This document shows positions 50,074 through 59,299 of a DNA stretch of 64,000 nucleotides, one piece after another (position 1 is the first letter of the stretch; each line of letters begins with the position of its first letter). Origin of the DNA: JALOLV01 sp046295175 (GTDB taxonomy: Bacteria; Bacteroidota; Bacteroidia; Cytophagales; Spirosomataceae); assembly GCA_046295175.1 (NCBI GenBank), contig JBKBNY010000001.1, forward strand, positions 992,001 to 1,056,000, in the 5' to 3' direction. The notes beneath the pieces are model-generated. The model saw only the letters and a list, made by a program, of their open reading frames with translations. It had not been told where the DNA came from and searched no databases. The translations under genes and the position numbers were made by a program.

Positions 50074-51303
50074 TTAATAATGGCATTTAGAACACTCAAG
50101 ACCGCCAATGTCTTCTACTTTCATAGCACCTTTGCTTGTCTTATTATGAGCTTCCATCAATTTATCGTAATACTTATTGTCTTTACCATTAACTTCTGTC
50201 TTGCGGTGACAGTCAATACACCATCCCATGGTCAATGTAGAGCGTTGTTCTACAACTTCCATTTTGTTAACATCCCCATGACAGTTTGTACAATCTAAAC
50301 CACCAACGTTTGTGTGCTGAGCGTGGTTGAAATAAGACAAGTCTGGAAGGTTGTGTACACGAACCCACTCAATTGGCTTATTGCTTTCGATTGCAGTGTA
50401 AATTTTCTGAATTTCTGGAGAACCTGTCTTAATTGCATTGTGGCAGTTCATACAAATGTTAGCCGCAGGAATACCAGCTTGCTTTCCTTTGTAAACGCCA
50501 GTGTGACAATAAGCACAGTTAATTTTCATATCTCCCGCGTGAAGTTTGTGCGAGAATTTGATTGGTTGTTTTGGAGCGTATCCTTGGTGAACACCGATTC
50601 CGTAAAGACCATCGAGTGTTGTTTTAACCGCCAATAAAATAAATACCCAAATGATAGCCGAGCGTACTGTTTTGTTACCGAAAATTTCTTTTACTTTCTC
50701 TCCGAAACTTACAGAACTTACGCCATCAGTAGAGGCTGTATCAACACCTGCCAATTTGCTCAACAAACGCAAGATTGCAAGCAATGCTACAAGCACAAGT
50801 GCCATAATAGCAATCAAAGCTATCATAATTACACTTGTGAATCCACCACCACCTGTTTCGGCAGTCGAAGCAGCAGCAACGGCACCTGGAGCGGCAGCTT
50901 TTGGTGCATTATAATCATCAATGTAAGCGATGATATTTTGCACATCAGCTTCTTTCAAAGCTGGGAATGCTGTCATCTGAGTTTTGTTGTACTGATTGTA
51001 CAAGTCGTTTGCATACTTATCACCACTTGCAATAACTCCCATTGGATTTTGAATCCACTTAACCAACCAAGCTAAATCACGACGTTTTGTGATGTCTTTC
51101 AAACCGGGCCCTGTCAATTTCTCACCATCGGGATTATGACAAGCCTTACAGTTATTCTCGAAGAGGGTTTTACCTGCTGCGATATCTCCGCCTGCGGCCG
51201 GAGCGGCGGCGGTTGCTGTTGAATCTTGTGCCGAAGCATTACCAAATAATAACATTGAGGTAACAGCAACAGACAAGAAGGATTTATACAATCTACGAAT
51301 CAT
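50074..51303 (-). CDS. actA: Alternative complex III multiheme cytochrome ActA, six heme sites
   Basis: A 409-aa protein with signal sequence (MIRRLYKSFLSVAVTSMLLF). An N-terminal class I cytochrome c domain carries CKACH (C52-H56). One or two helices (about 157-180 and 215-235) follow, then a pentaheme part with CAYCH, CMNCH, CTNCH, CIDCH and a final CSKCH one residue from the end. So six CxxCH motifs are present, against five in the Rhodothermus-type ActA; the added domain may hand electrons to the oxidase. First gene of the operon. Confidence 0.96.
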   Translation of the reverse strand: MIRRLYKSFLSVAVTSMLLFGNASAQDSTATAAAPAAGGDIAAGKTLFENNCKACHNPDGEKLTGPGLKDITKRRDLAWLVKWIQNPMGVIASGDKYANDLYNQYNKTQMTAFPALKEADVQNIIAYIDDYNAPKAAAPGAVAAASTAETGGGGFTSVIMIALIAIMALVLVALLAILRLLSKLAGVDTASTDGVSSVSFGEKVKEIFGNKTVRSAIIWVFILLAVKTTLDGLYGIGVHQGYAPKQPIKFSHKLHAGDMKINCAYCHTGVYKGKQAGIPAANICMNCHNAIKTGSPEIQKIYTAIESNKPIEWVRVHNLPDLSYFNHAQHTNVGGLDCTNCHGDVNKMEVVEQRSTLTMGWCIDCHRKTEVNGKDNKYYDKLMEAHNKTSKGAMKVEDIGGLECSKCHY

Positions 51304-51341
51304 ATTATAGTATGAAGATATTAAGCCTATTTTTCAGACTG

Positions 51342-51374
51342 CAAAACTAAGTTACGATTTGATAGCTTCAAAAA
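51342..51374 (-). promoter_or_regulatory. Promoter of the act-cta operon (P1)
   Basis: On the minus strand TTTTTG (51369-51374) and TAGTTTTG (51342-51349) are 19 bp apart, an excellent Bacteroidota match. Transcription would start near 51335, about 30 bp upstream of the actA start codon. Confidence 0.8.
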
Positions 51375-51459
51375 CCTTTTTTGATTTTTTTTATATCTTT
51401 TACTAATTTAGAATTATTTTAAATAAACCCATAACTAATTGATTTTAAGCAAATTAAAT

Positions 51460-51506
51460 AAAAAAAACCATTCCGAAACATACGTATAGTTGTTTCAAAG
51501 AATGGT
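51460..51506 (-). terminator. Intrinsic terminator of the candidate RNA
   Basis: On the minus strand ACCATTC, TTT, GAAACA, a 10-nt loop, TGTTTC, G, GAATGGT, then seven U. The stem-loop and U-run make it a textbook terminator. It lies upstream of P1, so it does not end the act operon. Confidence 0.85.
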
Positions 51507-51600
51507 ATTTTAGCAAGAATATACGTAGCGAAGAAACTTATTCAACAGATAATCAGTTCAACGCAATTAGTCAGTTTGATAAATGGTTTTTTTCTTGTAC
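51460..51600 (-). ncRNA. Candidate small RNA of about 140 nt
   Basis: Bounded by promoter P2 (51607-51638) and the terminator at 51460-51506, with no reading frame of note. Near its 5' end AAAAAAACCAUU (51582-51593) can pair with the terminator 3' side AAUGGUUUUUUU (51461-51472), 12 perfect pairs that would close the whole RNA into a rod. A second option pairs ACGUAUA (51520-51526) with UAUACGU in the terminator loop (51482-51488). It may be a free RNA (a 6S-like rod is one idea) or a conditional terminator in a long actA leader. Confidence 0.55.
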
Positions 51601-51606
51601 CAGCGG

Positions 51607-51638
51607 CAAAAGTAGTGAATTTTCGCTAATTCTACAAA
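51607..51638 (-). promoter_or_regulatory. Promoter P2 for the candidate RNA
   Basis: Minus-strand TTTG (51635-51638), 20 bp, TACTTTTG (51607-51614). As good a match as P1, but 265 bp farther from actA and separated from it by an intrinsic terminator. Confidence 0.75.
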
Positions 51639-51712
51639 TGTTTTTTACTTTTAACCTCAATCATAGATTAAAACACTAATAGTATAAAAAAGACCTCAAC
51701 GCTATTTATGCA

Positions 51713-54496
51713 TCATTTTGCGGCTTCGAGTCCGTAATTCAGTGTTTTTTCGGCAGCAGGTACGCCATCTTTCATCCATTGCGGCATCGGTGCATCTTTT
51801 AGGTAATAATCGAAGAACTGCGACATTCTCATGCTAAAGTCCTTGCGATTATGCCGTTGCATGATTCCGTGGCGTTCACCATTGTAATTCAGCAACCAAG
51901 TGGGCTTATTGAGGCGTTTCAATGCCATAAACATTTCGATTCCTTGGTACCACGGCACTGCGTCGTCGGCATCGTTGTGCAAAATCAAAACTGGTGTTTT
52001 TACTTTAGGAATCGAGAATAACGGTGAGTTTTCGATATAAAGTGGATATTTATCCCAAAGGTTTCCACCGATTCGGCTTTGCGTGTACTCGTACTGTGCC
52101 TGACGTGAAAGGCCTGTTCCCCAACGGATTCCGCCGTAAGCACTCGTCATGTTTACAACAGGTGCCCCCGACTCAGCCGCTGAAAAAAGATTGGTTTTGG
52201 TAATGAGATAAGCTGTTTGATACCCTCCCCAACTGTGTCCTTGTACGCCAAGTCTTTTTTCGTCTATAAATCCTTTATTTACAATGCTTTGCACACCCGG
52301 AATAATACAATTGTAAGCACTCTCTCCAGGATACCCGATTTTGTAAACAATATCTGGTACAAATAATACGTAACCATTGCTTACATAATAAGAATAATTG
52401 ATGGCCGAACGCGACGGGCTTGGCTCTCGGTAATCATTGATATTATCTGATTCTTTTTCGTAGAAATATGTAATCATCGGATACTTTTTCGATGGGTCGA
52501 ATCCTTCGGGTTTGTAGAGTAACCCTTCGAGCGGAATGCCATCGAGTGAATTCCATTTAACCATCTCGACAGTTCCCCAAGAATAATCCTTTTGCTGTGG
52601 GTTAGCATCCGATATTTTTTTGATATTCTTAAAACTTAAATCGGTAGCGTACAAATCGGGGCATTCTCTAAAATTAGAACGCTGAAATAACACAGCATCC
52701 GACTGTTTAGATTTTGTCGCAAACGTAAAATTGTAATCGCCCATTATTAAAGGGCTTATTTTTGAATTATTGTACGAAACAAAACCCGATTGCTTGGTTT
52801 TATTATCAAAAACCCTAAAAAGAAGCGGTTTTTTGAGGTCGATGCTACGTTCTTCGGTATCGAGGCGGATGTTTCGGTATGTTAATCCTTTTTCGATTCC
52901 GTTTGTAAGATTCGTAAGTTTTGATGGTTCGTTTGGATTGATTGCCCAAATATCAAATTTATCATAAACTAAGAATTGCTCATCGTTTTTGGTCCAGCCT
53001 GCGTTTCCGTAGGCGTTCGGGTAATCAGGATGGTCGTCTTCGTCGGCATTGGTAAATTTCTTATCGTTAGTCATTTTAATGACTTTTGCCGATTTTATCG
53101 AATACGCAAAATAAGCCGTATCGGCATCCGAAAACCAAGTAATGTATTTGGCGTCGGGCGAAGCATTTACGCTATTGGCACCCATGATGCCTTTGGCAAT
53201 TTGCGTAGCTTTGCCATCTTTTAAATTGATGTAGTAAATATCGCCTTGCCCGTGCCAATCCCAATGAGCATTTGAGTACGGCAAAGTCGAAACCCCAATC
53301 GCAAAATCAGCATCGCCATCTTTGGCTAACTCTACCGTCGGAATCTCTTTGGTGGCTAACTGAGCAAAACTTTTTGCTTTTGTATCATAAACCGAGAGAT
53401 AAGCCTTCTTTTTATCTTGCTCGGCCGAAACCAACTGTTGTGGTTGCAGACGCACGTCTTTGTAATTCCAAATGTCAACTTTTACGATTTCTTCGGCCAA
53501 AAGTGTCGTATCTGGCACCAAAGGCTTAGGATTCGTTCCGAAATACAACTTTGAACCATCTTTTGAGAATCTCGGAGCATAATCAGCATTGACAAACCAA
53601 TCTTTCGTTGGGTTGTTTTGGTTATCGGCAATCGTTTCGGCAGCTTTCTCGCCGTTTTTCCAGAGCATCAGTTTCGGATTACGAATCTGAGTTTTGGTAT
53701 TGGTATCTAAATCGGCAATGAATGATAATTTATCGCCAGTTTCGGTAAAGCTCAGTTTACGGAATTTACCTTTCGATTCAAATGCCGAAGTCAATTGTCC
53801 TTTTTCTAAATCATAAACATAAACACCAGATTTAAGAGTAGAGTCATTACCCGTAGAAACAAAAGAAAGGTATTTACCAAATTTCGGAAAATCGTATTCG
53901 GTCACAAATCCAAAAGATTGCTCGGTATTGGTTTTAAGATTGAGCAAAACCAATTTATAGCCATTATCTTCTGATTCTTTCTTGGGTGCTTTCTTCTTGG
54001 TCTCGGTTTTAGAAGTCGAGTCTTTCTTGGGAGTTTTCGGAGCAGGGCTTTCGGTCAGATACGCAAGCCATCCGCCTGCTTTTTCAGGGATTTTATACGA
54101 AGAAACCTTCGGAATCTTACTTAGTTTGGCATTGGCAAAAGCATAAATGCCGAGCGAATCTTTGGGCATTTCGTCTTTTTTCTTTTTTGCTTTTTTGGCA
54201 TCTTTGGTTGCCTGAAATTGAGGTTTGATTTTGAAGATTACGTTTTCGGAATCAAAAGTGATTTTCGAATCATTTCCTCTCGCAATATTCTCTTTTTTGT
54301 CGCTTTGTAGCGATTGAATTATCAGATTTCCGTCGCCTTCCTGCGGGTTAATTGCAAAAACAGCCCATTTGCCATCGTTTGATAGTTGACGCTCACCAAC
54401 GCTTTTCCAGCTATCGTAAACATCGTGCGTAAGTGGCTTTTTTTGGGCTTTTATTAACAGCGGACAGAGTAATAAAAGTAAGTAATAGGGTTTCAT
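51713..54496 (-). CDS. Secreted S9-family prolyl oligopeptidase-like peptidase
   Basis: A 927-aa serine peptidase with signal sequence (MKPYYLLLLLCPLLIKAQKK). The N-terminal two thirds hold beta-propeller blades (for example SNDGKWAVFAINPQEGDGN, SKDGSKLYFGTNP) and a Lys/Thr/Ser-rich insertion (about 155-180). The C-terminal alpha/beta hydrolase has GHSWGG (Ser near 757), NDADDAVPW (Asp near 843) and GERHGI (His near 875). It would remove dipeptides or acylated residues from peptides in the periplasm. It faces another propeller hydrolase in divergent orientation. Confidence 0.92.
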   Translation of the reverse strand: MKPYYLLLLLCPLLIKAQKKPLTHDVYDSWKSVGERQLSNDGKWAVFAINPQEGDGNLIIQSLQSDKKENIARGNDSKITFDSENVIFKIKPQFQATKDAKKAKKKKDEMPKDSLGIYAFANAKLSKIPKVSSYKIPEKAGGWLAYLTESPAPKTPKKDSTSKTETKKKAPKKESEDNGYKLVLLNLKTNTEQSFGFVTEYDFPKFGKYLSFVSTGNDSTLKSGVYVYDLEKGQLTSAFESKGKFRKLSFTETGDKLSFIADLDTNTKTQIRNPKLMLWKNGEKAAETIADNQNNPTKDWFVNADYAPRFSKDGSKLYFGTNPKPLVPDTTLLAEEIVKVDIWNYKDVRLQPQQLVSAEQDKKKAYLSVYDTKAKSFAQLATKEIPTVELAKDGDADFAIGVSTLPYSNAHWDWHGQGDIYYINLKDGKATQIAKGIMGANSVNASPDAKYITWFSDADTAYFAYSIKSAKVIKMTNDKKFTNADEDDHPDYPNAYGNAGWTKNDEQFLVYDKFDIWAINPNEPSKLTNLTNGIEKGLTYRNIRLDTEERSIDLKKPLLFRVFDNKTKQSGFVSYNNSKISPLIMGDYNFTFATKSKQSDAVLFQRSNFRECPDLYATDLSFKNIKKISDANPQQKDYSWGTVEMVKWNSLDGIPLEGLLYKPEGFDPSKKYPMITYFYEKESDNINDYREPSPSRSAINYSYYVSNGYVLFVPDIVYKIGYPGESAYNCIIPGVQSIVNKGFIDEKRLGVQGHSWGGYQTAYLITKTNLFSAAESGAPVVNMTSAYGGIRWGTGLSRQAQYEYTQSRIGGNLWDKYPLYIENSPLFSIPKVKTPVLILHNDADDAVPWYQGIEMFMALKRLNKPTWLLNYNGERHGIMQRHNRKDFSMRMSQFFDYYLKDAPMPQWMKDGVPAAEKTLNYGLEAAK

Positions 54497-54566
54497 TGAA
54501 GAAGCTTTTTAGTTTAGAAGTGATTGATAGAACCACAAACTTGCTTGTATTTTCGGACCTTTGTCT

Positions 54567-54600
54567 CAAACATAGACAAGTGCTGATAGTTCATCTACAA
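54567..54600 (-). promoter_or_regulatory. Promoter of the S9 peptidase gene
   Basis: Minus-strand TTG (54598-54600), 23 bp, TATGTTTG (54567-54574). The spacing is at the upper limit, the -7 box is exact. Confidence 0.55.
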
Positions 54601-54728
54601 AACTCGTTAATTTATTTGTAAAAGCATCTACCTTTTTTGTAGTTTTACGACCTTACACAATTTAACAAACTATCAAATTGGTTATCAAGCAATTAACCAA
54701 TTCTCTAACATCATAAAACCTTAACTTT

Positions 54729-57700
54729 ATGAATAACTTTTATCTGAATCGCAGGGCGATTTTTATTTTTTTCAGCGTTTTGCTTTTCTCATTTGGGTTA
54801 ATTGTTTCGGCTCGACAAACAAACCTACTGAGCTGGCGGAAACCAATGACCGATACTACAAAAAAAGATACTGTACAATTTACTAAGTATAAGAATTTGC
54901 CACTAAAACCTACCCGTAAATTTAAGATGACGGCCAACGAAGGTACGTGGATTTCGGTAGATGTAAGCCCCGATGGCAAAACAATAGCATTTGATTTGAT
55001 GGGAGATATTTACACAATGCCTTCGGAGGGTGGAAAAGCTACAACCGTTACGAAAGGTTTGGCGTATGACGTGCATCCGAGATTTAGTCCCGATGGTAAA
55101 AAGCTATTATTTGTTTCGGATAGAAGCGGCTCAGATAATGTTTGGTACATTGATTATGACAAAAAAGACACGATTCAAGTAACCAAAGACAACGACCAAA
55201 ACATCCCCTCGGCCGATTGGACTCCCGATAGCAAATACATTGTTTTCTCGAAGGGTAGAATCAATAACGTTCAGCTCTGGATGGTACACGCTGATGGTGG
55301 CTCTGGAGCTCAACTTGTAGAGGGCGAACGCACCAAAACGATTGATGCAGCAGTGGGTCACGATGGAAGATACATTTATTATTCGCAACGCAATGGTGGC
55401 TGGACGTACAATGCAATGCTTCCTCAATACCAAATCGGAGTTTATGACCGTGAAAACGCCAAAAGGACAACCATTACCTCTCGTTACGGTTCGGCGTTTA
55501 CACCAACGCTTTCGAGCGATGGTAAATGGCTGGTTTATGGTAGCCGCTACGAAGACAAAACTGGCTTGGTTCTAAGAAATTTAGAATCGGGCGATGAGAA
55601 ATGGTTGGCGTACCCGATACAAAGAGATGAGCAAGAATCAATCGCAACGATGGGGGTCTTGCCCGGCATGGCATTTACCCCAGATAATCAGGCGGTTGTG
55701 GTTTCTTATGGTGGCAAGATTTACAAAATCAATATTGGTGGTGGTTCACCTGTAGAAATCCCATTCACGGTAAATATGGAGTTAGAACTTGGTCCGAGAT
55801 TAGATTTCAAATATCCGATTTCGGATTCTACCCAAACCTTGATTTCGCAAATCAGAGATGGAGTTCCTTCGCCAGATGGTAGGCAATTGGCATTTACAGC
55901 TCTCAATCGTCTTTATGTGATGGATTTACCAAACGGCACACCTCGAAGATTGACCAATCATGATTTCACAGAGGCTCAACCTGCTTGGTCGCCAGATGGT
56001 AAAATGATTGTCTTTACGACTTGGACTCCCGAAGGTGGTAATCTTTACAGCGTAGCTTCGGCTGGAAATAATATCCAGAAACTCACTAAAGCTGCGGCAC
56101 TTTATACTCAGCCAGCGTATTCGCCCAAAGGTGACAGAATTGTATTTATCCGTAGTAAAGCCCAGACTTTTAAATCTTCGATTGGACCAGTAGCCGACGA
56201 ATCAGAAAGTGAAATTGCTTGGATTCCGGCAGCGGGCGGAGACGTTACGATTGTTGAGAAAGCCAACGGCAGAAGCACGCCACATTTTACAAAAGACAAT
56301 GACAGAATCTATCTTAGTGGCAATGATGGTGCATTGATTTCGATTCGTTGGGATGGAACCGACGAAAAAGCCCACGCCAAAATCACGGGTATTACAACCT
56401 ACGGTATGAGCATCGAAAAGCACGCTCATAACTGTATGCTAACCGAAGCCGGTGCCGATGCCATGGAAGTACAAAGAGCTTCGGCGGCATCACAGATTAT
56501 GATTGCACCCGATGGCGAAAAAGCATTGGCAAAAGTCAATAATGATATTTATACAGTAACGATTCCGAAAACTGGTAAAACGGTAAATATTTCGGTTTCG
56601 GATGCCGCAAATGCACAATTCCCAGCTAAAAAATTAACCGAATTGGGTGGCGAATTTCCTGCTTGGTCAGGCGATGCCAAAAAGGTGCATTGGTCGCTTG
56701 GGCGTTATCATTTTGTTTATGATTTAGACAAATCGAAGACATTTGAAGATAGCCTTAAAATTGCTAAAAAAGAGGAAGAAAAACGCAAGGCAGATTCGCT
56801 CAATAAAGCCAAAACTGATACCGTCAAAGTAAAAACAGACGCCAAAACGGCCAAAGCCGATAAAAAAGAAGACCCTAAATACAAAGCCCAAGAGGTTGAG
56901 GTTAAGTTGTATTTTAACCGTGATATTCCGAACGGAACGATTCTTTTAAGAGGTGGACGAATCATTACGATGAATGGCAATGAAATCATCGAAAACGGTG
57001 ATTTGCTTATCGAAAATAACCGAATTAAATCTTACGGAAAAGCAGGAAGTATAAAACCCAATGGTGCCAAGGTGATTGATGCCAAAGGCAAAACGATTAT
57101 CCCCGGCTTTGTAGATACTCACGCCCACATGTGGCCACAGTGGGGCATTCAGAAAAACCAAGTCTGGATTTATGCCGCCAATCTCGCATACGGAGTCTTG
57201 ACAACCCGCGACCCTCAAACTGCTACAACGGATGTATTGACTTACGGAGACATGGTAGAATCTGGCAAAATCGTTGGCCCTCGCATTTATTCGACAGGAC
57301 CAGGTGTTGGATTTTGGTCATATAATCTAAAAGATTCTACCCAAACCCAAAATGTACTCAAACAATACAGCAAATATTACAATACGAAGTATATCAAAAT
57401 GTATTTGACGGGTAACCGCCAAACACGCCAGTGGATTATCAAAGCAGCTAAAGACCAAAAATTGATGCCTACAACTGAGGGCGGGTTGAATTATAAACTC
57501 AACATGACCAATATGCTCGATGGCTACCCTGGACACGAACACGCCATTCCGGTTTATCCGCTTTACAAAGACGTAGTCAATACCATTTCGTACTCAAAAA
57601 TGTGCGTTACACCAACCCTTTTGGTTGCTTACGGAGGGCCATTTGCCGAAATTTATTATTTTGAGACCGAAAACCCTTATCACGACAAAAAGATGCAAAA

Positions 57701-58187
57701 CTTTATGCCGTATGAGGAATTGGCCGAAAAAACCCGTAGAGTAAGCGGATGGTTTATGCCAGAAGAACACGTTTTTCAGAAACACGCTAAGTCGATGAAA
57801 TCAATGGTTGAGGCAGGAGCATTGGCGGGGGTTGGTAGTCACGGTGAGTTCCAAGGTTTGGGTTATCATTGGGAGCTTTGGTCGATGCAAAGTGGCGGCA
57901 TGAATACCCACGATGCCCTCAAAGTAGCAACCATCAAAGGTGCTGAAGCTCTCGGACTCGACAAAGATTTGGGTAGTATCGAAAAAGGTAAATTGGCCGA
58001 TTTGCTTATCCTCGACAAAAACCCTCTCGAAAACATTCGTAACTCAAATACGATTAATATGGTTATTAAAAACGGTCGGGTTTACGAAGCAAACACACTT
58101 AGCGAAATTTACCCAGCACAACGCAAACTCGAACGCAGTGAGTGGACATTTGAGAAACCAAATAATAATACTGGATTAAAAGAATAA
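54729..58187 (+). CDS. Exported TolB-propeller amidohydrolase
   Basis: An 1152-aa fusion with an N-terminal signal/anchor (about residues 8-30). Residues about 60-620 are TolB/Tricorn-like propeller repeats (SPDGKTIAFDLMGDIYTMPS, SPDGKKLLFVSDRSG, SPDGKMIVFTTW). A Lys/Ala/Asp-rich charged linker (about 675-725) follows. Residues about 735-1150 form an amidohydrolase: GKTIIPGFVDTHAHMWP with the metal-binding THAH near 797-799, and LADLLILDKNPLENI at the end. It is probably a metal-dependent peptidase or amidase for peptides selected by the propeller. Confidence 0.9.
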   Translation: MNNFYLNRRAIFIFFSVLLFSFGLIVSARQTNLLSWRKPMTDTTKKDTVQFTKYKNLPLKPTRKFKMTANEGTWISVDVSPDGKTIAFDLMGDIYTMPSEGGKATTVTKGLAYDVHPRFSPDGKKLLFVSDRSGSDNVWYIDYDKKDTIQVTKDNDQNIPSADWTPDSKYIVFSKGRINNVQLWMVHADGGSGAQLVEGERTKTIDAAVGHDGRYIYYSQRNGGWTYNAMLPQYQIGVYDRENAKRTTITSRYGSAFTPTLSSDGKWLVYGSRYEDKTGLVLRNLESGDEKWLAYPIQRDEQESIATMGVLPGMAFTPDNQAVVVSYGGKIYKINIGGGSPVEIPFTVNMELELGPRLDFKYPISDSTQTLISQIRDGVPSPDGRQLAFTALNRLYVMDLPNGTPRRLTNHDFTEAQPAWSPDGKMIVFTTWTPEGGNLYSVASAGNNIQKLTKAAALYTQPAYSPKGDRIVFIRSKAQTFKSSIGPVADESESEIAWIPAAGGDVTIVEKANGRSTPHFTKDNDRIYLSGNDGALISIRWDGTDEKAHAKITGITTYGMSIEKHAHNCMLTEAGADAMEVQRASAASQIMIAPDGEKALAKVNNDIYTVTIPKTGKTVNISVSDAANAQFPAKKLTELGGEFPAWSGDAKKVHWSLGRYHFVYDLDKSKTFEDSLKIAKKEEEKRKADSLNKAKTDTVKVKTDAKTAKADKKEDPKYKAQEVEVKLYFNRDIPNGTILLRGGRIITMNGNEIIENGDLLIENNRIKSYGKAGSIKPNGAKVIDAKGKTIIPGFVDTHAHMWPQWGIQKNQVWIYAANLAYGVLTTRDPQTATTDVLTYGDMVESGKIVGPRIYSTGPGVGFWSYNLKDSTQTQNVLKQYSKYYNTKYIKMYLTGNRQTRQWIIKAAKDQKLMPTTEGGLNYKLNMTNMLDGYPGHEHAIPVYPLYKDVVNTISYSKMCVTPTLLVAYGGPFAEIYYFETENPYHDKKMQNFMPYEELAEKTRRVSGWFMPEEHVFQKHAKSMKSMVEAGALAGVGSHGEFQGLGYHWELWSMQSGGMNTHDALKVATIKGAEALGLDKDLGSIEKGKLADLLILDKNPLENIRNSNTINMVIKNGRVYEANTLSEIYPAQRKLERSEWTFEKPNNNTGLKE

Positions 58188-58230
58188 AGTTTGGGGTTAT
58201 TAGTTTTATAGATATTGAAATAAATCCATC

Positions 58231-58302
58231 AAAACCGTGACACGGTTATTGACCAATAATTGGTAGAATCGTACGCCCGAAGGTAATCCGTGCCACGGAT
58301 TT
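58231..58302. repeat. CCGTGACACGG / CCGTGCCACGG hairpin
   Basis: Same arms as the element at 5387 (AAACCGTGACACGG with CCGTGCCACGGATTT) with an unrelated loop, again just after a stop codon. The 190-bp gap around it contains nothing else seen. Confidence 0.75.
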
Positions 58303-58377
58303 CTAAACTTTATATTTAATTGAGGTATTTCACAATCGCAAAATAAACCAGAAACTAATTCATAAAACAACAAAACT

Positions 58378-59298
58378 ATGTTAAAACTCGGATTTGTAAG
58401 TGCCATTTTAGCCGACTTTGGCTTCGAACACGTTGTAGATTTTGCCCATAATCATCAATTCCAATGCGTAGAGATGATGTGTTGGCCGAGCAATAATGGC
58501 GATACTCGTCGCTATGCGGGGGTTACGCATATTGATGTTGATAACCTTGATGCAAGACACGTCGATTACATCAAAAAGTATTTGAGCGATAAAAAAATAT
58601 CTATTTCTGGATTAGGCTATTATCCGAACCCACTCGACCCTGATAAGCAAAAATCAGAGTTTTATATTGAGCATATCAAAAAAGTGATTCGTGCTTGTAA
58701 TACACTCGGGATTCCGGTGATGAATACATTTATCGGGCGAAATCCGAGTAAAAATGTAGAAGACAACCTCAAATTATTTAAAAAACTCTGGAAACCCATC
58801 ATCGAAACTGCCGAGCAAGAGGGCATCAAAATCGGTATCGAAAACTGCCCGATGTGGTTTACTTACGACGAATGGCCAAGCGGAAAAAACCTTGCTACCA
58901 CGCCCGCCATTTGGGATAGAATGTTTGAGACATTTAAGACTCCTTTGTTTGGGCTAAACTACGACCCATCGCATTTGGTCTGGCAAATGATGGACCACAT
59001 CAAGCCGATTTATCAGTACAAAAACCGTCTGCATCACATTCACCTCAAAGACGTAAAAGTTTATAAAGATAAGCTCGATAGAGTTGGTATTATGGCGAAT
59101 CCGTTAGAATACCATTCACCGAAACTTCCAGGCTTGGGAGACGTCAACTGGCGTGCGTTTTTTGCGGCCTTGACCGATGTTCGTTATCGTGGGCCTGTGG
59201 TAATTGAGGTGGAGGATAAAGCTTATGAGGGTAGTATCGACGATGTAACGACGGCGATTCTAACAAGTAGAAATTATCTGAAGCAATTTTTGGGATAA
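58378..59298 (+). CDS. Sugar phosphate isomerase/epimerase (TIM barrel)
   Basis: A 306-aa xylose-isomerase-like TIM barrel (AP_endonuc_2 family), starting MLKLGFVSAILADFGFEHVV. Metal-binding positions are suggested by IGIENCPMWF, LNYDPSHLVWQ (aspartate and histidine), HHIHLKDVKV and GPVVIEVEDKAYEG. It likely isomerises a keto/aldo sugar or inositol derivative; the two Gfo/Idh/MocA enzymes of this window belong to similar pathways. It is convergent with, and almost touches, the LuxR-type gene. Confidence 0.9.
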   Translation: MLKLGFVSAILADFGFEHVVDFAHNHQFQCVEMMCWPSNNGDTRRYAGVTHIDVDNLDARHVDYIKKYLSDKKISISGLGYYPNPLDPDKQKSEFYIEHIKKVIRACNTLGIPVMNTFIGRNPSKNVEDNLKLFKKLWKPIIETAEQEGIKIGIENCPMWFTYDEWPSGKNLATTPAIWDRMFETFKTPLFGLNYDPSHLVWQMMDHIKPIYQYKNRLHHIHLKDVKVYKDKLDRVGIMANPLEYHSPKLPGLGDVNWRAFFAALTDVRYRGPVVIEVEDKAYEGSIDDVTTAILTSRNYLKQFLG

Positions 59299-59299
59299 A

